DNA of 64,000 bases from Falsiroseomonas sp051860665 (GCF_051860665.1 NZ_JBHYDM010000001.1:186001-250000), one strand, 5' to 3'. Shown: positions 46,524 through 54,386, numbered from the stretch's first letter. Notes: a model not told the origin generated them from the sequence alone. Program-made: numbers and translations.

Positions 46524-47588
46524 ATGGCGATATTCATGGTGCCCCCATCCGAAGCCCTCGATTTGCCAGAGGATGACCCCCTGGCGCCGCCGCCCTTCCA
46601 GCCGCTGCGCACGGACCGGCTGACGCTCCGCCCCCTGCGGCCGGAGGATGCGGCGGAGCTGCACCGGCTGGTGAATGACTGGGAAGTGGCCAAGACCCTG
46701 GCCCGCGTGCCCTTCCCCTATCCGCGCGCGCTGGCGGATGACTGGATCGCCTCCACCCGCGCCCAAATGGCCGAAGGCACCGCCTGGCACCTGGCCATCA
46801 CCGGCCTGGAACAGGCCGGCGAGCCGGGGGAGCGGGAGGTGCTGGTGGGCTGCATCGGCCTGACCCGCAATGCCGCGAAGCGGGAGGCGGAGCTGGGCTA
46901 CTGGATCGGCCGGCGCTTCTGGGGCCATGGCGTGGGGCCGGAGGCGGCCGCCCGCCTCAGCAGCTGGGCGCTGGCGAACCTGGAGCTGGACCGGCTGGTC
47001 GCCTCCGCCCTGATCGAGAATAGCCGCAGCCAGGCCGTGCTGCGCCGCATCGGTTTTCGGGAGACCGGGGAGGGCGTGCGGGATTTCATGGCGCGCGGCG
47101 GCTCCATGCCGGTAAAACTCTTCGAAATGACCCGCGCCGACCTTCCCCCCGCGGTGGCCGAGGCGGCGCCCGTGCTGGAAGGCACGGCGCGTCACATCCT
47201 GCTGGTCGCCGCCTGTGCGTTGATCGACAGCGATGGCCGCGTGCTGCTGGCGCGGCGGCCGGAGGGCAAGCCCATGGCGGGCCTCTGGGAATTCCCCGGC
47301 GGCAAGGTGCATGCCGGCGAAACGCCGGAAGACGCGCTGATCCGCGAATTGAAGGAAGAGTTGGGGATCGACGTGGCGGCGAGCTGCCTTGCCCCCTTCA
47401 CCTTCGCCAGCCACCCGCTGGGGGAGCGGCACCTGGTGATGCCCCTCTATCTCTGCCGTCGCTGGGAAGGCCGGGTGCAGCCGCTGGAGGGCCAGGCCCT
47501 GGCCTGGGTGCGGCCGAACAAGCTGGCCGACTATGCCATGCCGCCGGCCGACAAGCCGCTGGTGGCGATGCTGCGGGATTTCCTGTAG
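46524..47588 (+). CDS. GNAT acetyltransferase fused to MutT-type NUDIX hydrolase
   Basis: A two-domain protein of about 354 residues. The N-terminal GNAT domain (about 30-200) shows LRTDRLTLRPLRPEDAAEL, then ELGYWIGRRFWGHGVGPEA and ENSRSQAVLRRIGFRETGEG. The C-terminal NUDIX domain (about 225-350) has the full box GGKVHAGETPEDALIRELKE then ELGI, preceded by ARRPEGKPMAGLWEFP, which is MutT-like (8-oxo-dGTP clean-up). The GNAT substrate is unknown. The frame opens with a TTG at 46503. ATG 46524 and 46536 are alternatives and none has a good ribosome-binding site. Confidence 0.88.
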   Translation: MAIFMVPPSEALDLPEDDPLAPPPFQPLRTDRLTLRPLRPEDAAELHRLVNDWEVAKTLARVPFPYPRALADDWIASTRAQMAEGTAWHLAITGLEQAGEPGEREVLVGCIGLTRNAAKREAELGYWIGRRFWGHGVGPEAAARLSSWALANLELDRLVASALIENSRSQAVLRRIGFRETGEGVRDFMARGGSMPVKLFEMTRADLPPAVAEAAPVLEGTARHILLVAACALIDSDGRVLLARRPEGKPMAGLWEFPGGKVHAGETPEDALIRELKEELGIDVAASCLAPFTFASHPLGERHLVMPLYLCRRWEGRVQPLEGQALAWVRPNKLADYAMPPADKPLVAMLRDFL

Positions 47589-47605
47589 CGGGCTTTCGCA
47601 TGCAA

Positions 47606-47626
47606 TGCTATCACTCAAAGATAGCA
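47606..47626. promoter_or_regulatory. FitA-like operator in front of the toxin-antitoxin pair
   Basis: TGCTATC (47606-47612) and GATAGCA (47620-47626) are perfect inverted repeats immediately before the GGAGG of the antitoxin gene. The left half-site TGCTATCA is the one I recall for Neisseria FitAB. The right half differs by one base. Binding there would block transcription or translation start. Confidence 0.65.
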
Positions 47627-47636
47627 GGAGGCGGTC

Positions 47637-47894
47637 GTGGCCCAGGTGCTGGTGCGGCAGGTCGAGGAGGCGGTGGTCGAGGCGCTGAAGCGCAAGGCGG
47701 CCGCGCGCGGCAATTCCCTGGAAGGCTATGTACGAGAATTGCTGACCCGCGACGCCAGCGAAACCCGCGCCGAGATCGTGGCGCGGCTGCGGGCGCGGCT
47801 GGCCGCACAGCCTGTCTCGAGCTGCGACAGCAGCACGCTGCTGCGCGACCTTCGCGACGGCAAGGACGAAATGGCCGGCGACGAGGCTGCGTGA
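47637..47894 (+). CDS. FitA-like ribbon-helix-helix antitoxin
   Basis: Small (85 residues) antitoxin and likely autorepressor. The N-terminal ribbon-helix-helix is AQVLVRQVEEAVVEALKRKA...GNSLEGYVRELLTRD (about 2-42). The Arg-rich then acidic C-terminus (TLLRDLRDGKDEMAGDEAA) should wrap the toxin. The start is GTG with GGAGG eight bases before it, and the operator dyad sits just upstream. The stop overlaps the toxin start by four bases. Confidence 0.85.
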   Translation: MAQVLVRQVEEAVVEALKRKAAARGNSLEGYVRELLTRDASETRAEIVARLRARLAAQPVSSCDSSTLLRDLRDGKDEMAGDEAA

Positions 47895-48307
47895 AGCTCG
47901 TGCTCGACGCCTCGGTGGCCGTGAAATGGTTCGTGGGCGAGGCCGAGACGTCGCTAGCGCTCCGTCTTCTGGCCGAAGGTGCCACATTCGTCGCACCGGA
48001 TATCCTGCTGCTTGAGACGGCAGCCGTTCTGCTCAAGAAGGAACGCCGCGGTGAACTCGCGAAGGGCACCGCCACGGCCGCCTTGATCGACCTGGAGAGC
48101 ATCGGGTGCGAACTGATCGGCCAGGTCGATCTTCTGAAGGATGCCACGGCCATGGCGACCACGGAACGTCACGGCCTGTTCGACTGCCTCTATTTGACGG
48201 TCGCGCGTGCGCGCGGCCTGCCGCTCGCCACCTTCGACCGGCGCCTGGCCGACCTGGCAGCGCGCCTCGCCATTCCCCTCTGGTCGCCGGACACCCTCGC
48301 ATGTTGA
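47891..48307 (+). CDS. PIN-domain toxin of the VapC/FitB type
   Basis: Probable Mg-dependent ribonuclease toxin of 138 residues. PIN acidic residues are all seen: Asp in KLVLDASVAVKW (residue 6), Glu in ILLLETAAVLLKK, Asp in HGLFDCLYLTVAR, and Asp in LATFDRRLADLA. The GTG start overlaps the antitoxin stop (GTGA). Its last seven bases overlap the cinA-type start, so expression of that gene is tied to the toxin operon. Confidence 0.88.
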   Translation: MKLVLDASVAVKWFVGEAETSLALRLLAEGATFVAPDILLLETAAVLLKKERRGELAKGTATAALIDLESIGCELIGQVDLLKDATAMATTERHGLFDCLYLTVARARGLPLATFDRRLADLAARLAIPLWSPDTLAC

Positions 48308-49056
48308 ACCCCACCGCCTGCCTGCTGGTGATCGGCAATGAGGTGCTCTCCGGCCGCACCAAGGACGCCAATATCAACTTCCTCGCGACCCGCCTGGGCG
48401 AGATCGGCATTCCGCTGCGCGAGGTCCGCATCATCCCCGATGTGCGCGCCACCATCATCGCCACGCTGAACGAGGTGCGGCAGAAGTTCGACCACGTCTT
48501 CACCACCGGCGGCATCGGCCCGACGCATGACGACATCACCAGCGAATGCGTCGCCGGCGCCTTCGGCGTGCCCTGGGAACCCCATCCCGAAGCCTGGGCG
48601 CGGATGGAACGCCACTACAAGCCCGGCGAGTTCAACGCCGCCCGGCAGCGCATGGCCACCATGCCGCGCGGTGCCACGCTGATCGACAATGCCATCTCCA
48701 TCGCCCCCGGCTTCACCATGGGCAATGTGCATGTCATGGCCGGCGTGCCGCGCATCATGCAGGCGATGTTCGAATCCCTGGCGCCGACGCTGGCCGGCGG
48801 CCCGCCCATCGCGTCGCGCGCCGTGCATGCGGATGGCGTGATGGAAGGCCGCATCGCGGAGGGGCTGGCCGCGATCCAGGCACGCTGGCCGGAACTCGAC
48901 ATCGGCAGCTATCCCTACTACCGCATGGGCGGCGGCGGCGTGGCGCTGGTGGCCAAGGGCAATGACCCGGATGCGGTGGAGGAGGCGGCGCGCGCCATCA
49001 CCGTGCTGCTGCGCGCCATGGGCAGCCACCCGGTCCAGGGCGAGCCGCCGGCCTGA
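48301..49056 (+). CDS. CinA-type molybdopterin-binding domain protein
   Basis: A 251-residue protein of the competence/damage-inducible CinA N-domain family: ACLLVIGNEVLSGRTKDANI at the start, LREVRIIPDVRATI, the signature FTTGGIGPTHDDITSECVAG and MAGVPRIMQAMF. The C-terminal amidase domain of full CinA is missing, which is normal for this subgroup. The molecular role is not settled (nucleotide or molybdopterin-related). ATG 48301 overlaps the toxin stop by seven bases. Confidence 0.88.
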   Translation: MLNPTACLLVIGNEVLSGRTKDANINFLATRLGEIGIPLREVRIIPDVRATIIATLNEVRQKFDHVFTTGGIGPTHDDITSECVAGAFGVPWEPHPEAWARMERHYKPGEFNAARQRMATMPRGATLIDNAISIAPGFTMGNVHVMAGVPRIMQAMFESLAPTLAGGPPIASRAVHADGVMEGRIAEGLAAIQARWPELDIGSYPYYRMGGGGVALVAKGNDPDAVEEAARAITVLLRAMGSHPVQGEPPA

Positions 49057-49228
49057 CATCGACTGCCTGATTCGGGCGTTCCAGAACGGTTACGGATCAC
49101 CATTGCGGGATTTCCGACCACCCCCATCTGCCTTGCCGTGCCAGTCTCCACCTCTGCCTTTCCACAGGGCGCGCCGCGGCGGGGGCAAGCTGCCTTCGCC
49201 GTGACGAGATGCCGATAGGAACCTGATC

Positions 49229-49870
49229 TTGAACATTCAGACCCCCGCCCGCACCCTCGGCGCCGACCAGCCCGCCACCCCCATCCGCCCGACGCGGGAG
49301 GAGGCGGAGGCCGCCGTCCGCACGCTGCTGCTCTGGGCCGGCGACGACCCCTCGCGCGAAGGCCTGCTGGACACCCCGGCCCGCGTCGCCCGCGCCTATG
49401 GCGAATTCTTCTCCGGCTATGAGACGGACCCGGTCGAACTCCTCGCCCGCTCCTTCGAGGAGACGGACGGCTATGACGAGATGGTGGTGCTGCGCGACAT
49501 CCGCCTGGAGTCCCACTGCGAGCACCACCTGGTGCCGATCATCGGCCGCGCGCATATCGCCTATATCCCGGACGGCCGCGTCGTCGGCATCTCCAAGCTC
49601 GCCCGGGTGCTGGAAGCCTATGCCAAGCGCCTGCAGATCCAGGAGAAGCTGACAGCGCAGGTGGCCAATACCATCGAGCAGGTGTTGAAGCCCAAGGGCG
49701 TCGCCGTGGTGATCGAGGCGCAGCACCAGTGCATGACCACGCGCGGCATCCACAAGCCGGGCGTCTCCATGGTCACCAGCCGCATGCTCGGCGCCTTCCG
49801 AGACGATGCCTCCACCCGGCGCGAGTTCCTGGCGATGATCGGCGCGCCGCGCGGCAGCGCGGAGGCCTGA
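49229..49870 (+). CDS. folE: GTP cyclohydrolase I
   Basis: Converts GTP to 7,8-dihydroneopterin triphosphate, the first step of folate synthesis. It has 213 residues. Zinc ligands are in ESHCEHHLVPI and EAQHQCMTTRG. Substrate and fold marks are REGLLDTPARVARAYGEFF, GISKLARVLEAYAKRLQIQE and the C-terminal FRDDASTRREFLAMIG. The start appears to be TTG at 49229 with AGGA eight bases upstream. The 172-base gap before it shows nothing notable. Confidence 0.96.
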   Translation: MNIQTPARTLGADQPATPIRPTREEAEAAVRTLLLWAGDDPSREGLLDTPARVARAYGEFFSGYETDPVELLARSFEETDGYDEMVVLRDIRLESHCEHHLVPIIGRAHIAYIPDGRVVGISKLARVLEAYAKRLQIQEKLTAQVANTIEQVLKPKGVAVVIEAQHQCMTTRGIHKPGVSMVTSRMLGAFRDDASTRREFLAMIGAPRGSAEA

Positions 49871-49899
49871 GCGCCGCTCGGCCGAAGGCGCGCGGCCTG

Positions 49900-49943
49900 C
49901 ACCCGCCGCAAGGCGGGTGGGCGGCCGGGCGGCCGATCGGCCG
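49900..49943. terminator. Hairpins between folE and the beta-lactamase gene
   Basis: CACCCGCC-GCAA-GGCGGGTG (49900-49919) is a perfect 8-bp stem with a stable tetraloop. CGGCCGATCGGCCG (49930-49943) is a 14-bp palindrome. They fill the convergent gap and probably end both transcripts, though without T runs. Confidence 0.5.
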
Positions 49944-49949
49944 GGACGA

Positions 49950-50861
49950 TCACCGCCCCGGCGTTGCGCCGGGGCCGAAAGCCGCCACCGCGGCCCGCGC
50001 CACCGCGGCCAGCACCGCCGGCTGCTGTGCCGCCGGGATGGTGGCCTCGGCCAGGTAGGCGGTGACCAGCACCGGCGGCCGCCCGCCCGGCGGCAGCAGC
50101 AACCCCACGTCATTGGCGATGCTGCGCCCGTTGCTGCCGGTCTTCTCGGCCGCCGTCCAACCCTCCGGCAAGCCGGCGCGGAGTTGCCGGTCGCCGGTGC
50201 GGTTGCCACGCAGCCAGGCCATCATCTGTGCCTTCCCCGCCTCGGAAAGCCCATCCCCCAGCGTCACCGTCCGGATCAGCGCCAGCATCGCCTCGGGCGT
50301 CGTGGTGTCGCGCGGGTCGCCCGGGATGCCCTCGTTCAGCGCCGGCTCCCACCGGTCCAGCCGGGTCACCGGGTCGCCCCAGCGGCGCAGCTGGGCGGTC
50401 AGCCCCTCCGGTCCGCCCAGCTGGCCCAGCAGCAGATTGGCCGCCGTATTGTCGCTGAGCGTCACGGCCGCCTCGCACAGCGCCGCCAGGGTCATGCCCG
50501 GGCCATCGGCATGCGCCTCGGTCGCCGGGGAATAGGGGACCAGGTCGGCCCGGCGGAAGCGCAGCCGCTGGTCCAGCCTCAGCTCCCCGGCCTCGACGCG
50601 CCGCAGCACGGCGGCGGCGGCCAGCAGCTTGAAGGTGCTGCACATCGGGAAGCGCTCCGCCCCCCGATGCGCGGCCTGCCGCCCGCTGCCCAGGTCCAGC
50701 AGCGCCACGCCCAGCCGCCCGCCAGTGCCCTTTTCAAGCTCCGCCAGCCTGGCGGTGAGCGCCGGCTCCGGCACGGTCGCCTGGACCCCCCGCCAAGGCA
50801 TCGCGGTCCAGAGGCCCGCGACACCCAGCCCCGTCATCATGCTCCGCCGTCGCATCGTCAT
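49950..50861 (-). CDS. bla: Class A beta-lactamase
   Basis: Serine beta-lactamase of 303 residues. A twin-arginine-like signal (MTMRRRSMMTGLGVAGLWTA) points to the periplasm. Catalytic motifs are complete: STFK with the active Ser (residue about 86), SDN (LSDNTAANLL), the omega-loop Glu in EPALNEGIPGDPRDTTTP, and KTG (AEKTGSNGRS). The start at 50861 has GGAGAG six bases upstream. It is divergent from an AmpR-type regulator across 100 bases, so expression is probably inducible. The substrate range cannot be read from sequence. Confidence 0.95.
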   Translation of the reverse strand: MTMRRRSMMTGLGVAGLWTAMPWRGVQATVPEPALTARLAELEKGTGGRLGVALLDLGSGRQAAHRGAERFPMCSTFKLLAAAAVLRRVEAGELRLDQRLRFRRADLVPYSPATEAHADGPGMTLAALCEAAVTLSDNTAANLLLGQLGGPEGLTAQLRRWGDPVTRLDRWEPALNEGIPGDPRDTTTPEAMLALIRTVTLGDGLSEAGKAQMMAWLRGNRTGDRQLRAGLPEGWTAAEKTGSNGRSIANDVGLLLPPGGRPPVLVTAYLAEATIPAAQQPAVLAAVARAAVAAFGPGATPGR

Positions 50862-50924
50862 CGCCCTCTCTCCAAGGATGGGGCGGCCCATTAGAGCGAC
50901 GATGCCCCCTCGACAAACGGGTAA

Positions 50925-50945
50925 TTCTCGGGAAAAGCATGAGAA
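50925..50945. promoter_or_regulatory. Dyad in the bla/ampR intergenic region
   Basis: TTCTC (50925-50929), 11 bases, GAGAA (50941-50945), ending 16 bases before the regulator start. The spacing and place suit a LysR-type (AmpR) site controlling both divergent genes. Confidence 0.5.
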
Positions 50946-50961
50946 AATCTTGGGTCTCCGT

Positions 50962-51837
50962 ATGCGGCCGAACCTGCCCCTGAACGCCCTCCGCGCTTTC
51001 GAGACCGCGGCGCGCCATCTCAGCTTCACCCGCGCCGGGCTGGAGCTCCGCGTCACCCAGGCCGCCATCAGCCACCAGGTGAAGGGGCTGGAGGAGATGC
51101 TCGGGGTGCCCCTGTTCCGGCGCCTGCCGCGCGGCATCGCCCTGACCGATGAAGGCGCCGCCCTGCTGCCCGAGATCGCGGAGGCCTTCCACCGCCTCGG
51201 CCGCGGGCTGGAGCGCTTCGAGGCGGGACAGGCGCGGGAGGTGCTGACGCTCGGCGTGGTCAGCAGCTTCGCCCTCGGCTGGCTGCTGCCGCGGCTGGAG
51301 CGCATGCGCGCCGCCTGCCCCCTCATCGACCTGCGCATCCAGACCAACAACAATCGCGTGGACCTGGCTGGCGAGGGGCTGGACGCCGCCATCCGCTTCG
51401 GTGACGGCGCCTGGCACGGGACCGAGGCGATCCCCCTCCTCGACGCGCCACTGGCACCGGCCTGCACCCCCGCCCTGGCCGCCCGGCTGCGCCACCCCGC
51501 GGACCTGGCGGGGGAGACGCTGCTGCGCTCCTACCGCGCCGAGGAATGGCCGCGCTGGTTCGCGGCCCTCGGCCTGGACAGCCCGCCGCTGCGCGGCTTC
51601 GTCTTCGATTCCTCGCTGGCCCTGGCGGAAGCGGCGGCGCAGGGCGCCGGCGTGGCCCTGCTGCCGCTGCGGCTGTTCACCCGCGACCTGCGCCAGGGGC
51701 GGCTGGCCAGGCCCTTCGCGGCCGAGGTCAGCCTGGGACAGTACTGGCTGACGCGGCTGCATTCCCGCGCGCCCAGCGCCGCGATGAGCGCCTTCCAGGC
51801 CTGGCTGCTGGCGGAAACCGCAAGGCCGGCGGATTGA
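50962..51837 (+). CDS. ampR: AmpR-type LysR regulator of beta-lactamase
   Basis: LysR regulator of 291 residues with clear AmpR features: LPLNALRAFETAARHLSFTR, then VTQAAISHQVKGLEE in the DNA-binding domain, NNRVDLAGEGLDAAIRFGDG and AWHGTEA in the effector domain, and LGQYWLTRLHSRAPSAAM near the end. AmpR proteins sense cell-wall fragments (muropeptides) and switch on the divergent beta-lactamase. Its classic target is a class C enzyme; here the partner is class A. ATG 50962 is the family start. Confidence 0.9.
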   Translation: MRPNLPLNALRAFETAARHLSFTRAGLELRVTQAAISHQVKGLEEMLGVPLFRRLPRGIALTDEGAALLPEIAEAFHRLGRGLERFEAGQAREVLTLGVVSSFALGWLLPRLERMRAACPLIDLRIQTNNNRVDLAGEGLDAAIRFGDGAWHGTEAIPLLDAPLAPACTPALAARLRHPADLAGETLLRSYRAEEWPRWFAALGLDSPPLRGFVFDSSLALAEAAAQGAGVALLPLRLFTRDLRQGRLARPFAAEVSLGQYWLTRLHSRAPSAAMSAFQAWLLAETARPAD

Positions 51838-51846
51838 ATCCGCCCG

Positions 51847-51862
51847 GACAGGCCGCCCTGTC
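51847..51862. terminator. Hairpin between convergent ampR and RidA-like genes
   Basis: GACAGG-CCGC-CCTGTC fills the 30-base gap between the two stops. It probably ends both transcripts; the T content is low. Confidence 0.4.
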
Positions 51863-51867
51863 GATCT

Positions 51868-52284
51868 TCAGCCGCCGGAGGCTGCGCCAGCGCCCGAGGC
51901 CAAGAACGCCTCCGCCTCCACCTCGAAGACGAAGCGCGGATCGGCCAGGCCGGCCACGATCAGCAGCGTGCTGCAGGGGCAGATCGGCCCCAGCACCGCA
52001 TCCCGCTGCGCCCGGAAGGCTGGGATCAGCGCCCGGTCCGTCAGGAAGACGCCCAGCTTCACGATATGCTCCGGCGCCATGCCATGCGCCGCCAGCACCG
52101 CGCGCAGATTGCGGAAGGCCTGGGCGATCTGGTCCGCCCCGGCGGCCACCACCGTGCCATCAGGGGCCACGCCGATCTGGCCCGAGATCACCAGGCGGCG
52201 TCCCGGCCCCTCCACCAGCGCGGCATGGGCATAGCGGGCGCCGGGGGCGTGCACGCCCTCCGGATTGCTGAAGGTGACGCTCAT
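51868..52284 (-). CDS. RidA/YjgF-family protein
   Basis: Small (138 residues) protein with the RidA fold: ALVEGPGRRLVISGQIGVAP, QIAQAFRNLRAVLAAHG, and a C-terminal VFEVEAEAFL. RidA proper breaks down reactive imines with a conserved Arg in an R-S/T-T segment. Here that position reads CPCSTLLIVAGL, so the Arg is replaced, and imine deaminase activity is doubtful. It overlaps the preceding lipoprotein gene by four bases (ATGA), so the two are coupled. Confidence 0.85.
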   Translation of the reverse strand: MSVTFSNPEGVHAPGARYAHAALVEGPGRRLVISGQIGVAPDGTVVAAGADQIAQAFRNLRAVLAAHGMAPEHIVKLGVFLTDRALIPAFRAQRDAVLGPICPCSTLLIVAGLADPRFVFEVEAEAFLASGAGAASGG

Positions 52285-52937
52285 ATGCGCGGCGCCCCGC
52301 CCGGCAGATCCTCGCGCTCCACCGGCGCCGGGGCCGGCGCGGTCGGCGTCGCGCCCTCGGCCAGCCAGGCGCGCAGGGTCCGGCGCAGCTGGAATTCGAA
52401 TTCCACGTTCATCGCCTCCATCGCCTGGCGCACCACCTCCTCCGCCGCCTGGCGGCGGGTCGCGCCGCTGGCCCCATCCGCCACCGTCTGCAGGCGCTGC
52501 ACCTGCGCCTCCACGAAAGCCACCCGCGTGCCGTCGCCCGAGAGGATCTCCACCCGGCAGGCCAGCTCCACCGCCAGCCGCTCCCCGGGCTCGCCGGCGA
52601 ACATCGCGCTGATGCCGCCCGACTGCGCCAGGGTCTGGCGGGTGAAGCGCGCATTGGTGATGAGGAAGCGCGCCCGCCCCTCCGTGCCGATCGGCACCAG
52701 GCGCTGCTCGGCCATCCGCCGCATCTCGACCTCCGGCCGCATCGGCGCCGGCTCGATCACCTGGATGGTGCCCGGCAGGGGCTGGCCGATCTCGATCTCG
52801 AGCACGTTCAGCCGCAGCGGTGTCAGGTGCCGGTAGCCGGTGACCAGGGGCTGCAGCGGCGCCAGCGGCTCCTCCCGCGCTGCGCAGGCGGCCATCAGAC
52901 ATGGCAGGGACAGCAACAGATGGCGGCGTGTCGACAT
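52281..52937 (-). CDS. Putative lipoprotein of unknown function
   Basis: Exported protein of 218 residues. The signal has a lipobox: RRHLLLSLPCLMAAC, with the acylated Cys near residue 18. The mature part includes NVLEIEIGQPLPGTIQVIEP, an RFTRQTLAQSGGI segment and a helical C-terminus (RQAAEEVVRQAMEAMNVEFE), then a Pro/Ala-rich tail. I do not recognise a defined family, although the layout resembles lipoproteins that stay tethered in the periplasm. It starts at ATG 52937 and overlaps the RidA-like gene. Confidence 0.75.
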   Translation of the reverse strand: MSTRRHLLLSLPCLMAACAAREEPLAPLQPLVTGYRHLTPLRLNVLEIEIGQPLPGTIQVIEPAPMRPEVEMRRMAEQRLVPIGTEGRARFLITNARFTRQTLAQSGGISAMFAGEPGERLAVELACRVEILSGDGTRVAFVEAQVQRLQTVADGASGATRRQAAEEVVRQAMEAMNVEFEFQLRRTLRAWLAEGATPTAPAPAPVEREDLPGGAPRI

Positions 52938-53011
52938 GACCGGTAACCCCCTTGGCCCAGAGAGATTGTCCAAGACGCCTGGCGGCTGGGCGGGCGCAGG
53001 TGACTCGCCCC

Positions 53012-53035
53012 TGTTCCAGAACGAGTCCTGGAACA
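53012..53035. promoter_or_regulatory. Inverted repeat in the divergent lipoprotein/CoA-binding promoter region
   Basis: TGTTCCAG (53012-53019), 8 bases, CTGGAACA (53028-53035), a perfect 8-bp dyad. It lies between two divergent starts (52937 and 53130) and probably binds a dimeric regulator. It is not the alphaproteobacterial LexA spacing (GAAC-N7-GAAC); here the GAAC words are eight bases apart. Confidence 0.5.
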
Positions 53036-53129
53036 CCCGGTAGTCCAGCCGGCGGCGCGGGTCCACCCTTGCCTTGGCGCCTGCCATCGCGGCCTTCCCC
53101 AAGGCGCGGCACCGGCCCATCCTCCGGCC

Positions 53130-53552
53130 ATGGATGACACGGCGATTCGCGATCTTCTGCTGGCCACGCGGCGCATCGCCGTGGTGGGGGCCTCCACGCG
53201 GCCGGACCGGCCGAGCCATGGCGTGTTCGGCTTCCTGCTGGACCGTGGCTATGACGCGGTGCCGGTGAATCCGACGCTGGCCGGCCAGGCGATCCATGGC
53301 CGCCCGGTGCTGGCCGGGCTGGAGGCGGCGGCGCCGCTCGACATGGTCGATGTCTTCCGTCGCAGCGCCGAGGCCGGCGCGGTGGTGGATGAGGCGGTGC
53401 GGCTCGGGGCGCGCTCGGTCTGGCTGCAGCTCGGCGTGGTGGATGCCGCCGCCGCCGCCCGGGCGCGCGCGGCGGGGCTCGTCGTGGTGATGGATCGCTG
53501 CCCGGTGATCGAGTGGCGGCGGCTGGGCCTGCCGGCGCGCATCGGACACTGA
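53130..53552 (+). CDS. CoA-binding-domain protein (YccU type)
   Basis: A 140-residue Rossmann-like protein. Marks are LLATRRIAVVGASTRPDRPS, GVFGFLLDRGYDAVPVNPTL, DMVDVFRRSAEAG and the C-terminal VVVMDRCPVIEWRRL. The family binds CoA or a related nucleotide. The enzymatic role is not known. The gene stands apart, with a divergent lipoprotein gene upstream and a DUF2076 gene downstream. Confidence 0.88.
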   Translation: MDDTAIRDLLLATRRIAVVGASTRPDRPSHGVFGFLLDRGYDAVPVNPTLAGQAIHGRPVLAGLEAAAPLDMVDVFRRSAEAGAVVDEAVRLGARSVWLQLGVVDAAAAARARAAGLVVVMDRCPVIEWRRLGLPARIGH

Positions 53553-53678
53553 ACGTCACGACAGCGCCGCTTGAAAATTCCGGGCGGCCGGGCCAATTCC
53601 GGCTCCGGATGAAATGTCGGTAAGGAATCGGGCCACTCCGGCCCGCGAGCCGGCATAGGGCAGAGGAAGCAAGGGACC

Positions 53679-54386
53679 ATGACGGACGAGGAACGCCGGA
53701 TCATCACCGGCTATGTGGAGCGGGTGAGCGGCGCTGCCGGCGCGGCGCCGCCGCGCCCGGCCTCGCCCTGGGGGGCGCTGGGCGGGGGCCAGCAGCAGCC
53801 GGCGCAGCCGCTGCCGCCGGTGGATCCGGAGGCGGACCGGCTGATCGGCGAGCTGTTCGCCCGCTATCCGGAGGCGCGCTACCGCATCACCCAGACCGCC
53901 TTCGTGCAGGAGCACGCGCTGGTCGAGATGCAGAACCGCATCCAGCAGCTGGAATGGGAGCTGGAGCAGGCGCAGGTGCAGGCGCAGCAGGCCCAGCAGC
54001 AGCCGCGCGGCGGCATGTTCGGCGGGCTGTTCGGCGGCGGCCAGCAGCAGCGCCCGATGATGCGCACCCGGCCGCAGCCGCAGCCGCAATACCCGCCGGG
54101 CTACAACCCGCAGGCGCTGCAGCAGGGCCAGTCCGGCGGCTTCATGCGCACCGCGATGATGACGGCGGTCGGCGTGGCCGGCGGCATGATGCTGGGCAAT
54201 GCGCTGATGGGCGCGCTCGGCGGCGGCGCGGCGGAAGCGGCGACCACCGCGGCCGGCGACTTCGCCCAGGAGGCCGTGCCCACCTCCTCCCCCTGGACCG
54301 ATCCGGGCGGGCAGCAGGATGCGACCGGCTACCAGGACGATGCCAGCGCCTATGACGATGGCGGCGGCTACGACGAGGATATCTGA
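53679..54386 (+). CDS. DUF2076 family protein
   Basis: A 235-residue protein with a conserved N-terminal helical region (TDEERRIITGYVERVSG and DRLIGELFARYPEARYRITQ, then TAFVQEHALVEMQNRIQQLE), a Gln/Pro/Gly-rich middle, a short glycine-rich hydrophobic stretch (GVAGGMMLGNALMGALGG, about residues 164-181) and an acidic Asp/Tyr tail. The architecture matches DUF2076. Function is unknown; a membrane-associated role is possible. A strong tetraloop hairpin follows. Confidence 0.82.
   Translation: MTDEERRIITGYVERVSGAAGAAPPRPASPWGALGGGQQQPAQPLPPVDPEADRLIGELFARYPEARYRITQTAFVQEHALVEMQNRIQQLEWELEQAQVQAQQAQQQPRGGMFGGLFGGGQQQRPMMRTRPQPQPQYPPGYNPQALQQGQSGGFMRTAMMTAVGVAGGMMLGNALMGALGGGAAEAATTAAGDFAQEAVPTSSPWTDPGGQQDATGYQDDASAYDDGGGYDEDI

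Noticed and set aside
53012..53035. LexA box in the divergent lipoprotein/CoA-binding region
   Set aside because: GAAC words occur eight bases apart rather than seven, and the neighbouring genes are not typical damage genes. Kept only as an unassigned dyad.
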